This document shows, one piece after another, positions 23,931 to 33,118 of a DNA stretch of 64,000 bases. The translations under genes and the position numbers were made by a program. Location: positions 56,198 to 120,197 of the forward strand of contig JADHTB010000011.1 in NCBI GenBank assembly GCA_016776605.1, in the 5' to 3' direction. Source of the DNA: Alphaproteobacteria bacterium (GTDB lineage: Bacteria; Pseudomonadota; Alphaproteobacteria; GCA-2731375). The notes below the pieces were generated by a model. It was given only the letters and a program-made list of their open reading frames with translations. It made no database searches and was not told the origin of the DNA. How positions within the stretch are numbered: the first letter of the stretch is position 1; each line of letters starts with the position of its first letter.

Positions 23931-23931
23931 C

Positions 23932-25179
23932 TCAGGTAATGCGCACCGGCAGGCTTTTGATGCCGCGGATGAAGTTGGAATAAAGCCGCTCCGGCGGGCC
24001 CATGATCTCGAACCGCAGATCGCGTTTTAAAATCTCTTCCCAGAGAATCTGTAACTGCTGTTCCGCCAGGCGGTCGCCGACGCAACGGTGAATGCCCGCG
24101 CCAAAGGCCAGATGGCGCCGCGCCTTCGCCCGCTGGATGTTGAATTCGTCCGGTGCCTCAATGACTTCTTCATCCCAATTGCCCGAGACATACCACATCA
24201 CGACACGGTCACCCTTGGCGATCTTCTTGCCGCAAAATTCCGCATCTTTCAGCGCCGTGCGGCGCATGTGGATGATCGACGATTGATAGCGGATGATCTC
24301 CGGCACCAGGGATTTAATCAGGCCATGATCCGCCCGTAGGGCCGCGAATTGATCGGGGTTGTCGCACAGTGCCATCAGCCCGCCGGTCATGGCGTTGCGG
24401 GTCGTATCGTTGCCGCCCACGATAAGCAGGACAAAGGTCGCGATTAAATCGCCCGGGCTCATATCCTTGGTCGCCTGGTCATTGGCCATCATGGAAATCA
24501 GATCGAAGCCGGGTTCGCTTTTGGCCCGTTCCTGCCACAAATCGGCGAAGTATTTGCCCATTTCCCGCTGCACTTCCAGGCGCTCCTCATCGGATTTGAC
24601 CAGGGCGTTCGGGGCATTGATGTCAGTGGTGGAGACATCCGACCAATAGGTCAACAAGCGCCGGTCCTCCCAGGGGAAGTCAAACAGGGTGGCCAGCATC
24701 ATGGTGGTCAGTTCAATGGAAACCTTGTCCACGAAATTGAAGGTTTCGTTGCGCGGCAGGGAGTCCAGCACCGCCGCCGTACGCTCGCGGATCGTGGCTT
24801 CCAGGTTACGCAGATTATTGGGCGCGACAATGGGCGCGACGGCCTTTCTATGACCGGTATGGGTCGGTTGATCCATGCCGATAAAGCTGGCCATCTCCTT
24901 GCCGTACGGGCTGTCGCGAATAGTAATGCCGCCAAGATGGGCAGCGGAGGAATAGGTCTGGTGGTCCAGCTCCATCTGCATGATGTCGTCGAATTTGGTG
25001 ATCGACCAATAGGGGCCATAGGGACTGTCGGCGCAGTAATGCACCGGATCTTCGCGGCGCAGGCGGCGGAAATAGGCATGCCAGTTGTCGTTCTGGTAGA
25101 TTGCCGGATCGCTGACATCGATTTTTTCCAACGGCAATGTGCCGATTTCGTCTGCGGATAATGTTTGCATCTGTGTCAT
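23932..25179 (-). CDS. Cytochrome P450, CYP153-like
   Basis: 415 residues, soluble class I bacterial P450. Seen: the I-helix oxygen-activation motif LLIVGGNDTTRN near residue 247, an ExxR-type pair (EIIRYQSS near 290), and the heme-binding loop FGAGIHRCVGDRLAE with the ligand Cys near residue 364. GGNDTTRN and the closing RLYSNFIRGIKSLPV resemble CYP153 alkane/fatty-acid omega-hydroxylases. Known: CYP153 enzymes need a ferredoxin and ferredoxin reductase, neither of which is adjacent. Upstream DNA has a 10-bp direct repeat spaced 22 bp. Substrate class is an inference from similarity. Confidence 0.9.
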   Translation of the reverse strand: MTQMQTLSADEIGTLPLEKIDVSDPAIYQNDNWHAYFRRLRREDPVHYCADSPYGPYWSITKFDDIMQMELDHQTYSSAAHLGGITIRDSPYGKEMASFIGMDQPTHTGHRKAVAPIVAPNNLRNLEATIRERTAAVLDSLPRNETFNFVDKVSIELTTMMLATLFDFPWEDRRLLTYWSDVSTTDINAPNALVKSDEERLEVQREMGKYFADLWQERAKSEPGFDLISMMANDQATKDMSPGDLIATFVLLIVGGNDTTRNAMTGGLMALCDNPDQFAALRADHGLIKSLVPEIIRYQSSIIHMRRTALKDAEFCGKKIAKGDRVVMWYVSGNWDEEVIEAPDEFNIQRAKARRHLAFGAGIHRCVGDRLAEQQLQILWEEILKRDLRFEIMGPPERLYSNFIRGIKSLPVRIT

Positions 25180-25216
25180 CGGACGTTATCCCACTTGTTG
25201 GTTATATTTCCCCGAC

Positions 25217-25248
25217 TGCAACTGAAAACCGGTGCAATTGCAACTGAA
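25217..25248. promoter_or_regulatory. 10-bp direct repeat, two helical turns apart, upstream of the P450 gene
   Basis: TGCAACTGAA occurs at 25217-25226 and 25239-25248, 22 bp start to start, 38-69 bp upstream of the P450 start codon. Direct repeats at this spacing are typical of AraC-type or similar activator sites next to a -35 region. No such regulator gene is in the immediate vicinity. Confidence 0.4.
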
Positions 25249-25260
25249 TTGGTGATTGCC

Positions 25261-25974
25261 TTATTGGTGAAATGGCGCCGGGTCCGTGAAGGTGAACAGT
25301 TCAGGGTCCAGCTTTTGGTTCACGCGGATATCGGTCAGGGACAGGGCGGTGACGCCGCCCTGGGCATCCCTGATCTTCCATTGCCGCAGCAATAGTGGTG
25401 GTTCGGTGAAGGTGATATCCATCCAGCCCTCGTCGGGCTGTTCCTGGTCGATCATCTTCAGGCGCAGGATGCCGGGGCTTTCTTCTACATTCACCACCTC
25501 GACCTTTTCCCGCAGATTGACCGGATCGTCGACCAGCACGCCCAGGGGCGTCTCATACAGGGGAAAGCGGTTGACCTGATCCAATTCCTTGTCATGCAGG
25601 ATCAACCAGACGCCATCGGCCACCAGTAACAAAGGCGAGGGCGGGTCATACTCAAACCGCAACCGTCCCGGCCGCCGCAGATAGAGTTGGCCATGGGTCA
25701 CGGTGCCGGCGGCATCAATCTGTAGAAATCGGGCCGATAGGGTTTTCACGCTGTTTAGATAGGCTTCAACCCGCTCGATGGCGGCCGCGGTGGCGGCAGG
25801 TTTGCCATTCGTGCCCCCATTCGCGGTCACATCCGCAGCCTGGGCCGGGGTCAGGGTTGAGATCAGGGCCGCGGGTATGGCGGCCAGGGCCAGGGCGCCG
25901 GTCAAAAAATGACGGCGGGGTAGAGACGAATGCGGCGTTGGCAAAAGTGGTCGAAGCGGGGGCTGGTTAGCCAA
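25261..25974 (-). CDS. lolA: Outer-membrane lipoprotein carrier protein LolA
   Basis: Periplasmic chaperone that ferries lipoproteins from the inner to the outer membrane. Start inferred as TTG at 25972-25974, 1 bp after the ftsK stop codon (237 residues); the frame is open further upstream inside ftsK, but the signal peptide fixes the region. Seen: SLPRRHFLTGALALAAIPAA, a signal sequence with a twin-arginine-like RRxFLT motif, ending in AQA near residue 48; then the LolA fold with LYLRRPGRLRFEYDPPSP near 100 and a C-terminal SLTDIRVNQKLDPELF. Tat export of LolA would be unusual. Operon order is aminotransferase, ftsK, lolA. Confidence 0.85.
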   Translation of the reverse strand: MANQPPLRPLLPTPHSSLPRRHFLTGALALAAIPAALISTLTPAQAADVTANGGTNGKPAATAAAIERVEAYLNSVKTLSARFLQIDAAGTVTHGQLYLRRPGRLRFEYDPPSPLLLVADGVWLILHDKELDQVNRFPLYETPLGVLVDDPVNLREKVEVVNVEESPGILRLKMIDQEQPDEGWMDITFTEPPLLLRQWKIRDAQGGVTALSLTDIRVNQKLDPELFTFTDPAPFHQ

Positions 25975-25975
25975 G

Positions 25976-28351
25976 TTAAAAGTCCTCGTCAGGATCTCGT
26001 ACCAGTACTTCGCGTTTGCCCACATGGTTGGCGCGGCCGATGACCCCATCCATTTCCATTTGGTCGATCAGGTCGGCGGCCCGGTTATAGCCGATTTTCA
26101 ATTGCCGCTGCAAAAACGAGGTCGAGGCCTTGCGGTGCCGGGCGACCACATCAACGGCCTGATCGTACAGGGCATTGCCGGAACCAATATCCTGTGGTTC
26201 CAGACTTGAATCCGGGCTTGGTTCGGCTTCCTCGGTCACCGCATCCAGATATTCGGGACGGCCTTGTTTTTTCAAATGGTTGACCACCGCCTGGACTTCC
26301 TCGTCACCGACGAAGGGGCCATGGACACGGCTGATCCGGCCGCCGCCCGCCATGTACAGCATATCGCCCATACCCAACAATTGTTCGGCGCCCTGTTCCC
26401 CCAGGATGGTCCGGCTATCGACCTTGGCGGTGACTTGAAAGCTGACCCGGGTCGGAAAATTCGCCTTGATGGTGCCGGTGATGACATCCACCGACGGCCG
26501 CTGAGTGGCCATCATCACATGAATGCCCGCCGCTCTGGCCATTTGCGCCAGGCGTTGCACGGCGGCATCAATTTCCTTGCCGGCGACCATCATCAGATCG
26601 GCCATCTCGTCAACAATGACGACCAGATAGGGCATGGCCTGGGTATCAAGCAGCCGGTCTTCAAACATCGGTTGTCCCGTCTCGGCGTCATAGCCGGTCT
26701 GGACGGTACGTTTCAGGGTCTCACCCCGTTTGGCGGCATCGGCAAGGCGTTGGTTATAGCCATCGATGTTGCGGACGCCCAGATTGGCCATGGCCCGATA
26801 ACGGTTCTCCATCTCGCGTACGGCCCATTTCAGGGCCATGATCGCCTTGCCGGGGTCAGTCACCACGGGCGTCAGCAGATGGGGGATATCGTCGTAGACG
26901 CTTAATTCAAGCATCTTCGGATCAATCATGATCATGCGGCAGCGTTCGGGTGGCAGGCAATATAACAGTGACAAAATCATCGTGTTGATGGCCACGGATT
27001 TTCCCGAACCCGTGGTGCCCGCGATCAGCAGATGGGGCATCTTGGCCAGATCAACCAGCACTGGCGCACCCGAGATATCCTTGCCCAGCGCCAGCGGCAG
27101 GGTCAAGTTTGATTTTTCGTATTCCACGGTCGAAAGCAATTCCCGCAGGTAAACCGTTTCCCGATCCTGATTCGGCAGTTCGATGCCGATGGCGTTGCGG
27201 CCCGGCACCACGGCGATGCGGACACTGCGGGCGGACATGGAGCGGGCGATGTCGTCCGACAGACCAACCACGCGGGAGGTCTTTGTTCCCGGTGCCGGCT
27301 CCAACTCGTACAAGGTCACCACCGGACCGGGGCGAACCTGAACAATGCGGCCATGCACACCATAATCATCCAGAACGGTTTCCAGCATGCGGGCGTTTTG
27401 TTCCAGGGCGCTTTCATTGATGGCCGAGCTACGTTGGCCGTGTTTTGCCGCGGTCAGAAGGTGCAGGGGCGGTAGTTGGTAATCTTCGCCGTCCGACAGG
27501 GCCAAGTCGGGTTGCTCTTCTTTGCGGGCGCGGCGGCTGGTTTTGACTTTCGCCGCGGGTTTCCTGACCCGGCCTGGCACGATGGGGTCACCGGCCTGGA
27601 GAGGTATGGGCCCGGCCAGCAGTTCGTTTTTCTCCGCCATTAATCTGGGTTCACGGCGAAACAGGGGATGGCGGACCGCCCGCCGGCCCAGGCGTTCGGC
27701 GGCGTCGGCGGCCAAACGGGCCGCGCCCATGGTGCGGGTCAGACCGGCCAGACTGGCCCTGGCCAGGGCCAGCCATTCCGCCAGATGAATGCCCAACAGG
27801 TACAACAGCAACAGCAAGGCCGCCAGTGCCAGCGCCCCTGTGAAGAGGGGCGATTGCGGGGTCAGGGCCAGCAGGGCCAGGGGTGGGGCGCTGACTTGCA
27901 ACAACCAGTCGCCGGCGTAACCACCCAGCCCGGCGACCTGCGGCCATTGTGATGGCGCCGCTACCGACGCCGCGACGGCTGCCAGCAGGAACAGACAGGG
28001 CAGCACCAGGGCAAGGCGCAAACCATACCAGGGCAAGCCCCGGTGCGAGGCGATCCGCCAGGCCCAGCACGCCATGATGCCAACCACCGCCATGCTGGCC
28101 AAGCCCAGGGTTTGTAATAAAAAGTCCGCTACATAGGCCCCGGCCGTGCCCAGCCAATTGCGCGGTGCAGCGGCACTGGCGACATTTAACGCGGCATCGT
28201 CGGGGTGATAGCTGGCCAATGCCAGGGCCAGGGCGGTGGCCAGGGCGAAAAATACCAGACCGGCGCTTTCTACCGTTCTCCGGCGCAAGAAAGTTATTGC
28301 CGCCGGCGGCAGCAAGGCCATTTTACGTGGTGACCCACTATGCTGTGACAT
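25976..28351 (-). CDS. ftsK: DNA translocase FtsK
   Basis: Septal DNA pump that segregates chromosome termini and activates XerCD at dif. 791 residues. Seen: four or more N-terminal transmembrane segments (about 25-190), a short linker for the family, the motor domain with Walker A LIAGTTGSGKSVAIN near residue 445, Walker B LVVIVDEMADLMM near 545, and a C-terminal gamma winged helix (about 730-785; KASTSFLQRQLKIGYNRAAD) that reads KOPS sequences. It starts 23 bp after the aminotransferase stop and is followed at once by lolA, an order seen in many alphaproteobacteria. Confidence 0.95.
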   Translation of the reverse strand: MSQHSGSPRKMALLPPAAITFLRRRTVESAGLVFFALATALALALASYHPDDAALNVASAAAPRNWLGTAGAYVADFLLQTLGLASMAVVGIMACWAWRIASHRGLPWYGLRLALVLPCLFLLAAVAASVAAPSQWPQVAGLGGYAGDWLLQVSAPPLALLALTPQSPLFTGALALAALLLLLYLLGIHLAEWLALARASLAGLTRTMGAARLAADAAERLGRRAVRHPLFRREPRLMAEKNELLAGPIPLQAGDPIVPGRVRKPAAKVKTSRRARKEEQPDLALSDGEDYQLPPLHLLTAAKHGQRSSAINESALEQNARMLETVLDDYGVHGRIVQVRPGPVVTLYELEPAPGTKTSRVVGLSDDIARSMSARSVRIAVVPGRNAIGIELPNQDRETVYLRELLSTVEYEKSNLTLPLALGKDISGAPVLVDLAKMPHLLIAGTTGSGKSVAINTMILSLLYCLPPERCRMIMIDPKMLELSVYDDIPHLLTPVVTDPGKAIMALKWAVREMENRYRAMANLGVRNIDGYNQRLADAAKRGETLKRTVQTGYDAETGQPMFEDRLLDTQAMPYLVVIVDEMADLMMVAGKEIDAAVQRLAQMARAAGIHVMMATQRPSVDVITGTIKANFPTRVSFQVTAKVDSRTILGEQGAEQLLGMGDMLYMAGGGRISRVHGPFVGDEEVQAVVNHLKKQGRPEYLDAVTEEAEPSPDSSLEPQDIGSGNALYDQAVDVVARHRKASTSFLQRQLKIGYNRAADLIDQMEMDGVIGRANHVGKREVLVRDPDEDF

Positions 28352-28374
28352 CGCTGTCTTTCCCTAATTCGTCA

Positions 28375-29592
28375 TTATAATGTCTGGGCAATCCGGGCCA
28401 GGGCGTCTTCCATGACCGCCCTTTCATGCACCATGGCGACCCGGATATAACGGTTGCCGGGGTTGTCGCCGACGCCGTCTTCAGCGGTCAGATAGGCACC
28501 CGGCAGCACCTGGATCGCGGCGCGGGTCCAAAGTTCCACCGTCGCGGCTTCGCCATCGCCCACATCCAGCCATAGGAAAAAGCCGCCCTCGGGCTTGTAG
28601 AAGCCGAACCGATTGGACAGCACCCGTTCCGCCAGATCGAATTTCTCTACATAGAGCGCCCGGTTGGCGACAACGTGGTCTTCGTCGCGCCAAAGGGCGG
28701 TGGCGGCGGCATAGACGGGCAGGGGTGATGGGTTGCCGCCATACTCGCTGAGCCGGCGGTAAAGCGTCAACATATCGGGATCGCCAGCCACGAAACCGGA
28801 GCGTAGACCGGCAACGTTGGAACGTTTTGACAGGGAATGGAAGACCAGGATGCCGGAGAGATCTTGCGCCTCGCCGGCAGCGCAAGCCTGCAAGGTGCCG
28901 GGCGGCGGCGCGCCATTATAGATTTCGGCATAACATTCATCCACTACCAGGGTGAATTCATACTGCCGGGATAACGCTATCAGATCGTTGAGATAATCCA
29001 GACTGGCGACGGCCCCCTGCGGATTGGCCGGGGTGCAGAAATAGACCAGGGCGGTGCGGGCCAGGATGGCTTCATCCAGACCGGCAAAATCGGGTAAAAA
29101 GCCATTCTCGGCCAGGGCGGAAACGAAGATCGGTTCGGCGCCGGCCGCGATCGCCGCGCCCGCATAGCATTGATAGAATGGATTGGGCATCAGCACCGCC
29201 GGCCGTTGTCCGGCTTTTTCGGGTGGTACGGCCAGGAATGCGGTGCGAAACAGGCCCTCCCGCGTGCCCGCGCAGGGGACGATATGGCGATCAGCCTCGA
29301 TCATGCCTGCAGGCAGCTCATAGCGGCGTATCAGCCAGTCCGCGGCGGCCTGGCGAAATTCCGGGGTGCCGGCCACGGGCGGATATTTACCGTAAAGGTG
29401 GCGGTTGGCATGCAATATCTCGCCAACGAAATCGGGATAGGGATGTTGCGGTTCCCCCAGGCTCAGGGCGATGGGGTCCAGGGCCGCCGGCGGCGCCAGG
29501 GGATCAAGCAGACCGCGCAGACGCTCGAATGGATAATCGGGCAGGTCGGCCAACCGCGGGTTTATAATCTGCGGATTGGCGAATTGAGTCAT
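28375..29592 (-). CDS. dapC: PLP-dependent aminotransferase (succinyl-diaminopimelate aminotransferase-like)
   Basis: 405 residues, fold-type I class I/II aminotransferase. Start taken at the ATG at 29590-29592 (MTQFANPQIINPRLADLPDY); longer open sequence upstream is not conserved in character and the ribosome-binding site is weak. Seen: FERLRGLLDPL and LSLGEPQHPYPDF near the N-terminus, TPANPQGAVAS (substrate Asn-Pro) near 190, VVDECYAEIY near 225 and the PLP lysine in FHSLSKRSNVAGLRSGF near 255. Known: proteins of this type next to alphaproteobacterial ftsK are usually assigned as DapC in lysine and peptidoglycan synthesis; a generic aminotransferase remains possible. Confidence 0.8.
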   Translation of the reverse strand: MTQFANPQIINPRLADLPDYPFERLRGLLDPLAPPAALDPIALSLGEPQHPYPDFVGEILHANRHLYGKYPPVAGTPEFRQAAADWLIRRYELPAGMIEADRHIVPCAGTREGLFRTAFLAVPPEKAGQRPAVLMPNPFYQCYAGAAIAAGAEPIFVSALAENGFLPDFAGLDEAILARTALVYFCTPANPQGAVASLDYLNDLIALSRQYEFTLVVDECYAEIYNGAPPPGTLQACAAGEAQDLSGILVFHSLSKRSNVAGLRSGFVAGDPDMLTLYRRLSEYGGNPSPLPVYAAATALWRDEDHVVANRALYVEKFDLAERVLSNRFGFYKPEGGFFLWLDVGDGEAATVELWTRAAIQVLPGAYLTAEDGVGDNPGNRYIRVAMVHERAVMEDALARIAQTL

Positions 29593-29902
29593 GGAAGTCA
29601 CGATAGAAGCGCCCGCTTTCAGATATTTGCCATAATAAATACAAGTGATTCGCATGATGATTCGCGAATCGAGAACATAACACAAACGAACAATAGATAG
29701 TGTAGTCATCTTTCGAAGTGGATACAAGGACTTGCGTTGCGAAGTTCTCCTTCGATGACAAGGTGGACGCGGCTTACGAATCGTCCTTCACCTTTTGTTC
29801 CGGATGGCGGCGGCCGACATGGCAAAAGAATGGGCCCGGGGAACGCACCCCGGGCCCAATCCTTCGATAGACTATTCTAACGTAAACTTACGCTGGGTCG
29901 GC
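29593..29902. other. Intergenic region between amtB and the aminotransferase gene
   Basis: 310 bp. It holds the amtB terminator (29831-29858) and the presumed promoter of the aminotransferase-ftsK-lolA operon. The segment 29593-29720 is AT-rich relative to its surroundings (TACTATC, ATTATGG-type runs on the minus strand) and probably carries the promoter, but I could not fix -35 and -10 boxes with confidence. No RNA gene or coding frame recognised. Confidence 0.4.
29831..29858 (-). terminator. Rho-independent terminator of glnK-amtB
   Basis: TGGGCCCGGGG (29831-29841), loop AACGCA, CCCCGGGCCCA (29848-29858): an 11-bp GC-rich stem. The minus-strand tail ATTCTTTTGCC is U-rich. It is 44 bp beyond the amtB stop codon. 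Confidence 0.88.
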
Positions 29903-31207
29903 TCAGGCGACACTTTCGCCGTGCAGGCTGATGTCCAGACCCTCGCGCTCTTCGTCCTCCTCGACCCGCAGGCCCATGACCGCGCCCACCAGCTTGGCCA
30001 GGATGAAGGTAACAACGGCGCTATAGACGATGGTTACGCCGACGCCATAAAGCTGCAGGCCAATCTGGGCGCTGTTGCCTTCCAGCAGACCCGGCGTGCC
30101 GCCCACTGCCTCGGCGGCGAAGACGCCGGTCAGGACGGCGCCGATGATGCCGCCAACACCATGTACGCCAAAGACGTCCAGGGCATCGTCATAGCCCAGT
30201 TTGTGTTTCAGCCAGGTCACCGCGAAGAAACAGCCCACGCCGGCGACCAGGCCCAGGATCAATGCGCCACCCGGCAGGACGAAGCCCGAGGCCGGGGTGA
30301 TGGCGACCAGCCCCGCGATGGCGCCCGAGGCAATGCCCAGAACGCTGGGTTTACCCCGCATCATCCATTCCGCGAACATCCAGGCCAGGGCGGCCGCGGC
30401 GGTGGCGATCTGGGTCACGGCCATGGCCATGCCGGCCCTGCCATCGGCGGCCAGTTCCGATCCGGCGTTGAAGCCAAACCAGCCCACCCACAGCAACGAG
30501 GCGCCAATCATCGTCAACGTCAGATTATGAGGAGATAAATTCTCTCGGCCATATCCGACCCGTTTGCCCAGCACCAGACACAGTACCAGGGCCGCGACGC
30601 CGCTGTTGATGTGAACCACCGTGCCGCCGGCGAAATCCAACACGCCGGCGCCGCCCAAAAAGCCGCCGCTGCCCCAGACCCAATGGGTGATGGGGGCGTA
30701 GACCAGTACCAGCCACAGGGCCATAAGGACCATCAGTGAGGAAAATTTGATCCGTTCGGCCACGGCCCCGGTGATCAGGGCCGGGGTGATGATGGCAAAG
30801 GTCATCTGAAACATCATGAATACGGACTCGGGAATGGTGCCGCTCATGGAGTCGACGCCGATGCCGGCCAGAAATAACTGGCCCAGATCACCGATCAAGG
30901 GGCCTTCGCCGGAAAATGCCAGGCTGTAGCCGATCACCATCCAGATGATGGAGGCCATGCAACAGACGGCGAAACTTTGCATCAGGGTGGACAGTACGTT
31001 TTTCTTGCGCACCATGCCGCCATAAAACAGCGCCACGCCGGGTATGGTCATTAACAGGACCAATAATGACGAGGTCAGCATCCAGGCGGTATCGCCCGAA
31101 TCCAGAGTTTCCGCCGCCAGGGCCGGTTCGGCCAGGCCAAGAAAGGCAGCGGTAACGGTCGCGGTAACGGCCGCGGTGGCGCCAAGGCGCCGCGCTAGAT
31201 AGGACAT
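29903..31207 (-). CDS. amtB: Ammonium transporter AmtB
   Basis: 434-residue inner-membrane channel for NH3/NH4+. The ATG at 31205-31207 is 7 nt after AGGAG. Seen: a cleavable signal peptide ending ALAAE (about 1-31), then eleven predicted transmembrane helices; TIPGVALFYGGMVRKKNVLS near residue 55, FAGGTVVHINSGVAALVLCL with the first pore His near 190, and VFGVHGVGGIIGAVLTG with the second pore His near 345. The signal region contains a 12-bp duplication. It follows glnK by 25 bp, the classic pairing in which GlnK plugs AmtB under nitrogen sufficiency. Confidence 0.96.
   Translation of the reverse strand: MSYLARRLGATAAVTATVTAAFLGLAEPALAAETLDSGDTAWMLTSSLLVLLMTIPGVALFYGGMVRKKNVLSTLMQSFAVCCMASIIWMVIGYSLAFSGEGPLIGDLGQLFLAGIGVDSMSGTIPESVFMMFQMTFAIITPALITGAVAERIKFSSLMVLMALWLVLVYAPITHWVWGSGGFLGGAGVLDFAGGTVVHINSGVAALVLCLVLGKRVGYGRENLSPHNLTLTMIGASLLWVGWFGFNAGSELAADGRAGMAMAVTQIATAAAALAWMFAEWMMRGKPSVLGIASGAIAGLVAITPASGFVLPGGALILGLVAGVGCFFAVTWLKHKLGYDDALDVFGVHGVGGIIGAVLTGVFAAEAVGGTPGLLEGNSAQIGLQLYGVGVTIVYSAVVTFILAKLVGAVMGLRVEEDEEREGLDISLHGESVA
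31149..31172. repeat. 12-bp in-frame tandem duplication in the amtB signal peptide
   Basis: GCGGTAACGGTC (31149-31160) and GCGGTAACGGCC (31161-31172) differ at one base and encode a repeated AVTA/TVTA stretch within the AmtB signal sequence. Confidence 0.8.
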
Positions 31208-31232
31208 CGAATTTCTCCTGATTGAATTGACT

Positions 31233-31583
<351 letters not shown>

Positions 31584-31641
31584 CTATTAAAATTTTCCGG
31601 TCCCTATAGGCGTAAGGGAGAGCCCGGTTAATATCTGTTAT

Positions 31642-31656
31642 CCAAGAAACGTGCCG
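31642..31656 (-). promoter_or_regulatory. Sigma-54-like -24/-12 promoter upstream of glnK
   Basis: On the minus strand the 15-mer reads CGGCACG-TTTC-TTGG, compared with the consensus TGGCACG-N4-TTGC. The GG of -24 and the 10-bp spacing are right; the final C of the -12 GC is G here. It lies about 70 bp upstream of the glnK start, and glnK-amtB operons are commonly sigma-54/NtrC controlled. No clear NtrC site was found further upstream. Confidence 0.45.
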
Positions 31657-31864
31657 GTTTCAGGGGAGTCTAGGTAAGCCATTGAATCAAAACGAAAAGA
31701 AAGTTTTCCAGCGCGATTTTGCCGGTTAAGGGGTCATCGTGACCGCATTAAAAATAAGCAGTTAATGTGAATAGCTTAAATTTTATGCATATTGGCGCGC
31801 CACGCGAAAAGTTGCTGTTGGCAAATGACTTGACCGCAGGGGTTGCGCGGTGCACCCTTAACGG

Positions 31865-33043
31865 ATGATGGACCGCGTGACGAATGAGATGCTGACCGCC
31901 GGGGATCTAACCGCCGGGGATCTAACCGCCGGGGATTTAACCGCTGCCGGGCGGTTGGACTGGTTGCGCCTGATCAGGAGCCAGAACGTCGGCCCGATCA
32001 TCTTTCATCAATTGCTGTCACGTTATGGCACGGCTGGCGCGGCCCTGCGGGCGTTGCCGGAATTGGCCCGGCGCGGCGGCAGCCGGGCCATTAAACAATG
32101 TTCCATCGCGGCGGCCGAGGCCGAGCTGGCGGCGGCGGCGGCGGTCGGTGCCCGGCCATTGGCCAGTTGCGAGGCCGCCTATCCGCCGTGCCTGGCCGCC
32201 TTGCCGGATCCACCGCCGTTGATTTATGTCCTGGGCGATGTGGCGCGGCTGGCCAGCCCGGCAGTGGCCATGGTGGGCGCGCGCAACGCCTCTGCCTCCG
32301 CCCTTCGCTATACCCGGCGGCTGGCCGGGGATTTGGGCCGCAAAGGTCTGCTGGTGGCCTCCGGTCTGGCCCGGGGCATCGATACCGCCGCTCACACCGG
32401 CGCGCTGGATGCCGGGGCGGGCACCGTGGCGGTGCTGGCGGGCGGGGTCGATGTGGTTTATCCGGCGGAAAATCAGGCTTTGTACGAAGCCATCGTAACC
32501 CAGGGTGCGGTGGTTTCCGAGATGCCGCCCGGTACCAGGCCCCAGGCCCGTCATTTCCCCCGCCGCAACCGCCTGATCTCGGGCCTCGCCCTGGGCGTGG
32601 TCGTGATCGAAGCGGCGGAGCGTTCGGGTTCATTGATCACCGCGCGGTTTGCCTTGGAACAGGGCCGCGAAGTATTTGCCGTTCCCGGCTCGCCTATGGA
32701 TCCCCGTTGCCGCGGTTCCAATCGGCTGATCCGTCAGGGCGCCATACTTGTCCAGGATGCGGACGAGGTGGTCGAGGTTATTGAGCCCATGATCACACAG
32801 CCCGGCTTGTGGGAAGGCGCGGTTAGCGTGATGCAAGCCGACGCGGGCGCCATGTCACAGGCCCTCGAATCCGATCAGGAACGGCAACAATTGATCAGCT
32901 TATTGGGGCCGACGGCGGTGGGCGTAGATGATTTAATCCGCCTGTCCGAGTTGACACCGGCTGTTGTCATCACCATTTTGCTTGAACTTGAGCTTGCTGG
33001 TCGTCTAGACCGTCATGCCGGCAATCGAGTATCGATATCTTAA
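31865..33043 (+). CDS. dprA: DNA-processing protein DprA
   Basis: 392 residues. Binds incoming single-stranded DNA and loads RecA in natural transformation; also widespread in non-competent species. Seen: an N-terminal SAM-like region (about 28-75), a Rossmann-fold core with MVGARNASASALRYT near residue 137, GLARGIDTAAHTGAL near 175, GGVDVVYPAENQALY near 200 and the SGLALGVVVIEAAERSGSLITA stretch split as SGLALGVVVIEA and RSGSLITARFALEQGREV; a C-terminal winged helix (about 335-390). The first 30 residues contain a tandem LTAGD repeat not typical of the family. ATG codons at 31865 and 31868 are both possible starts. Confidence 0.94.
   Translation: MMDRVTNEMLTAGDLTAGDLTAGDLTAAGRLDWLRLIRSQNVGPIIFHQLLSRYGTAGAALRALPELARRGGSRAIKQCSIAAAEAELAAAAAVGARPLASCEAAYPPCLAALPDPPPLIYVLGDVARLASPAVAMVGARNASASALRYTRRLAGDLGRKGLLVASGLARGIDTAAHTGALDAGAGTVAVLAGGVDVVYPAENQALYEAIVTQGAVVSEMPPGTRPQARHFPRRNRLISGLALGVVVIEAAERSGSLITARFALEQGREVFAVPGSPMDPRCRGSNRLIRQGAILVQDADEVVEVIEPMITQPGLWEGAVSVMQADAGAMSQALESDQERQQLISLLGPTAVGVDDLIRLSELTPAVVITILLELELAGRLDRHAGNRVSIS
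31892..31951. repeat. 15-bp tandem repeat at the dprA 5' end
   Basis: Units at 31892-31906, 31907-31921 and 31922-31936 are near-identical (CTRACCGCCGGGGAT), with a degenerate fourth unit at 31937-31951. They encode LTAGD three times, then LTAAG. In frame, so copy-number change would not disrupt dprA. Confidence 0.93.
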
Positions 33044-33118
33044 CGATCGTCGGTCTGTTATTGGGCGAATATCGTTTCGTACCCAATTTGTGCATCATTG
33101 AAGGCGAGTCTCCAAAAC

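Noticed and set aside
31849..31856. GGTGCACC as an NtrC site
   Set aside because: Only a short palindrome, about 200 bp from the sigma-54-like element and next to dprA; the full NtrC spacing is not present.
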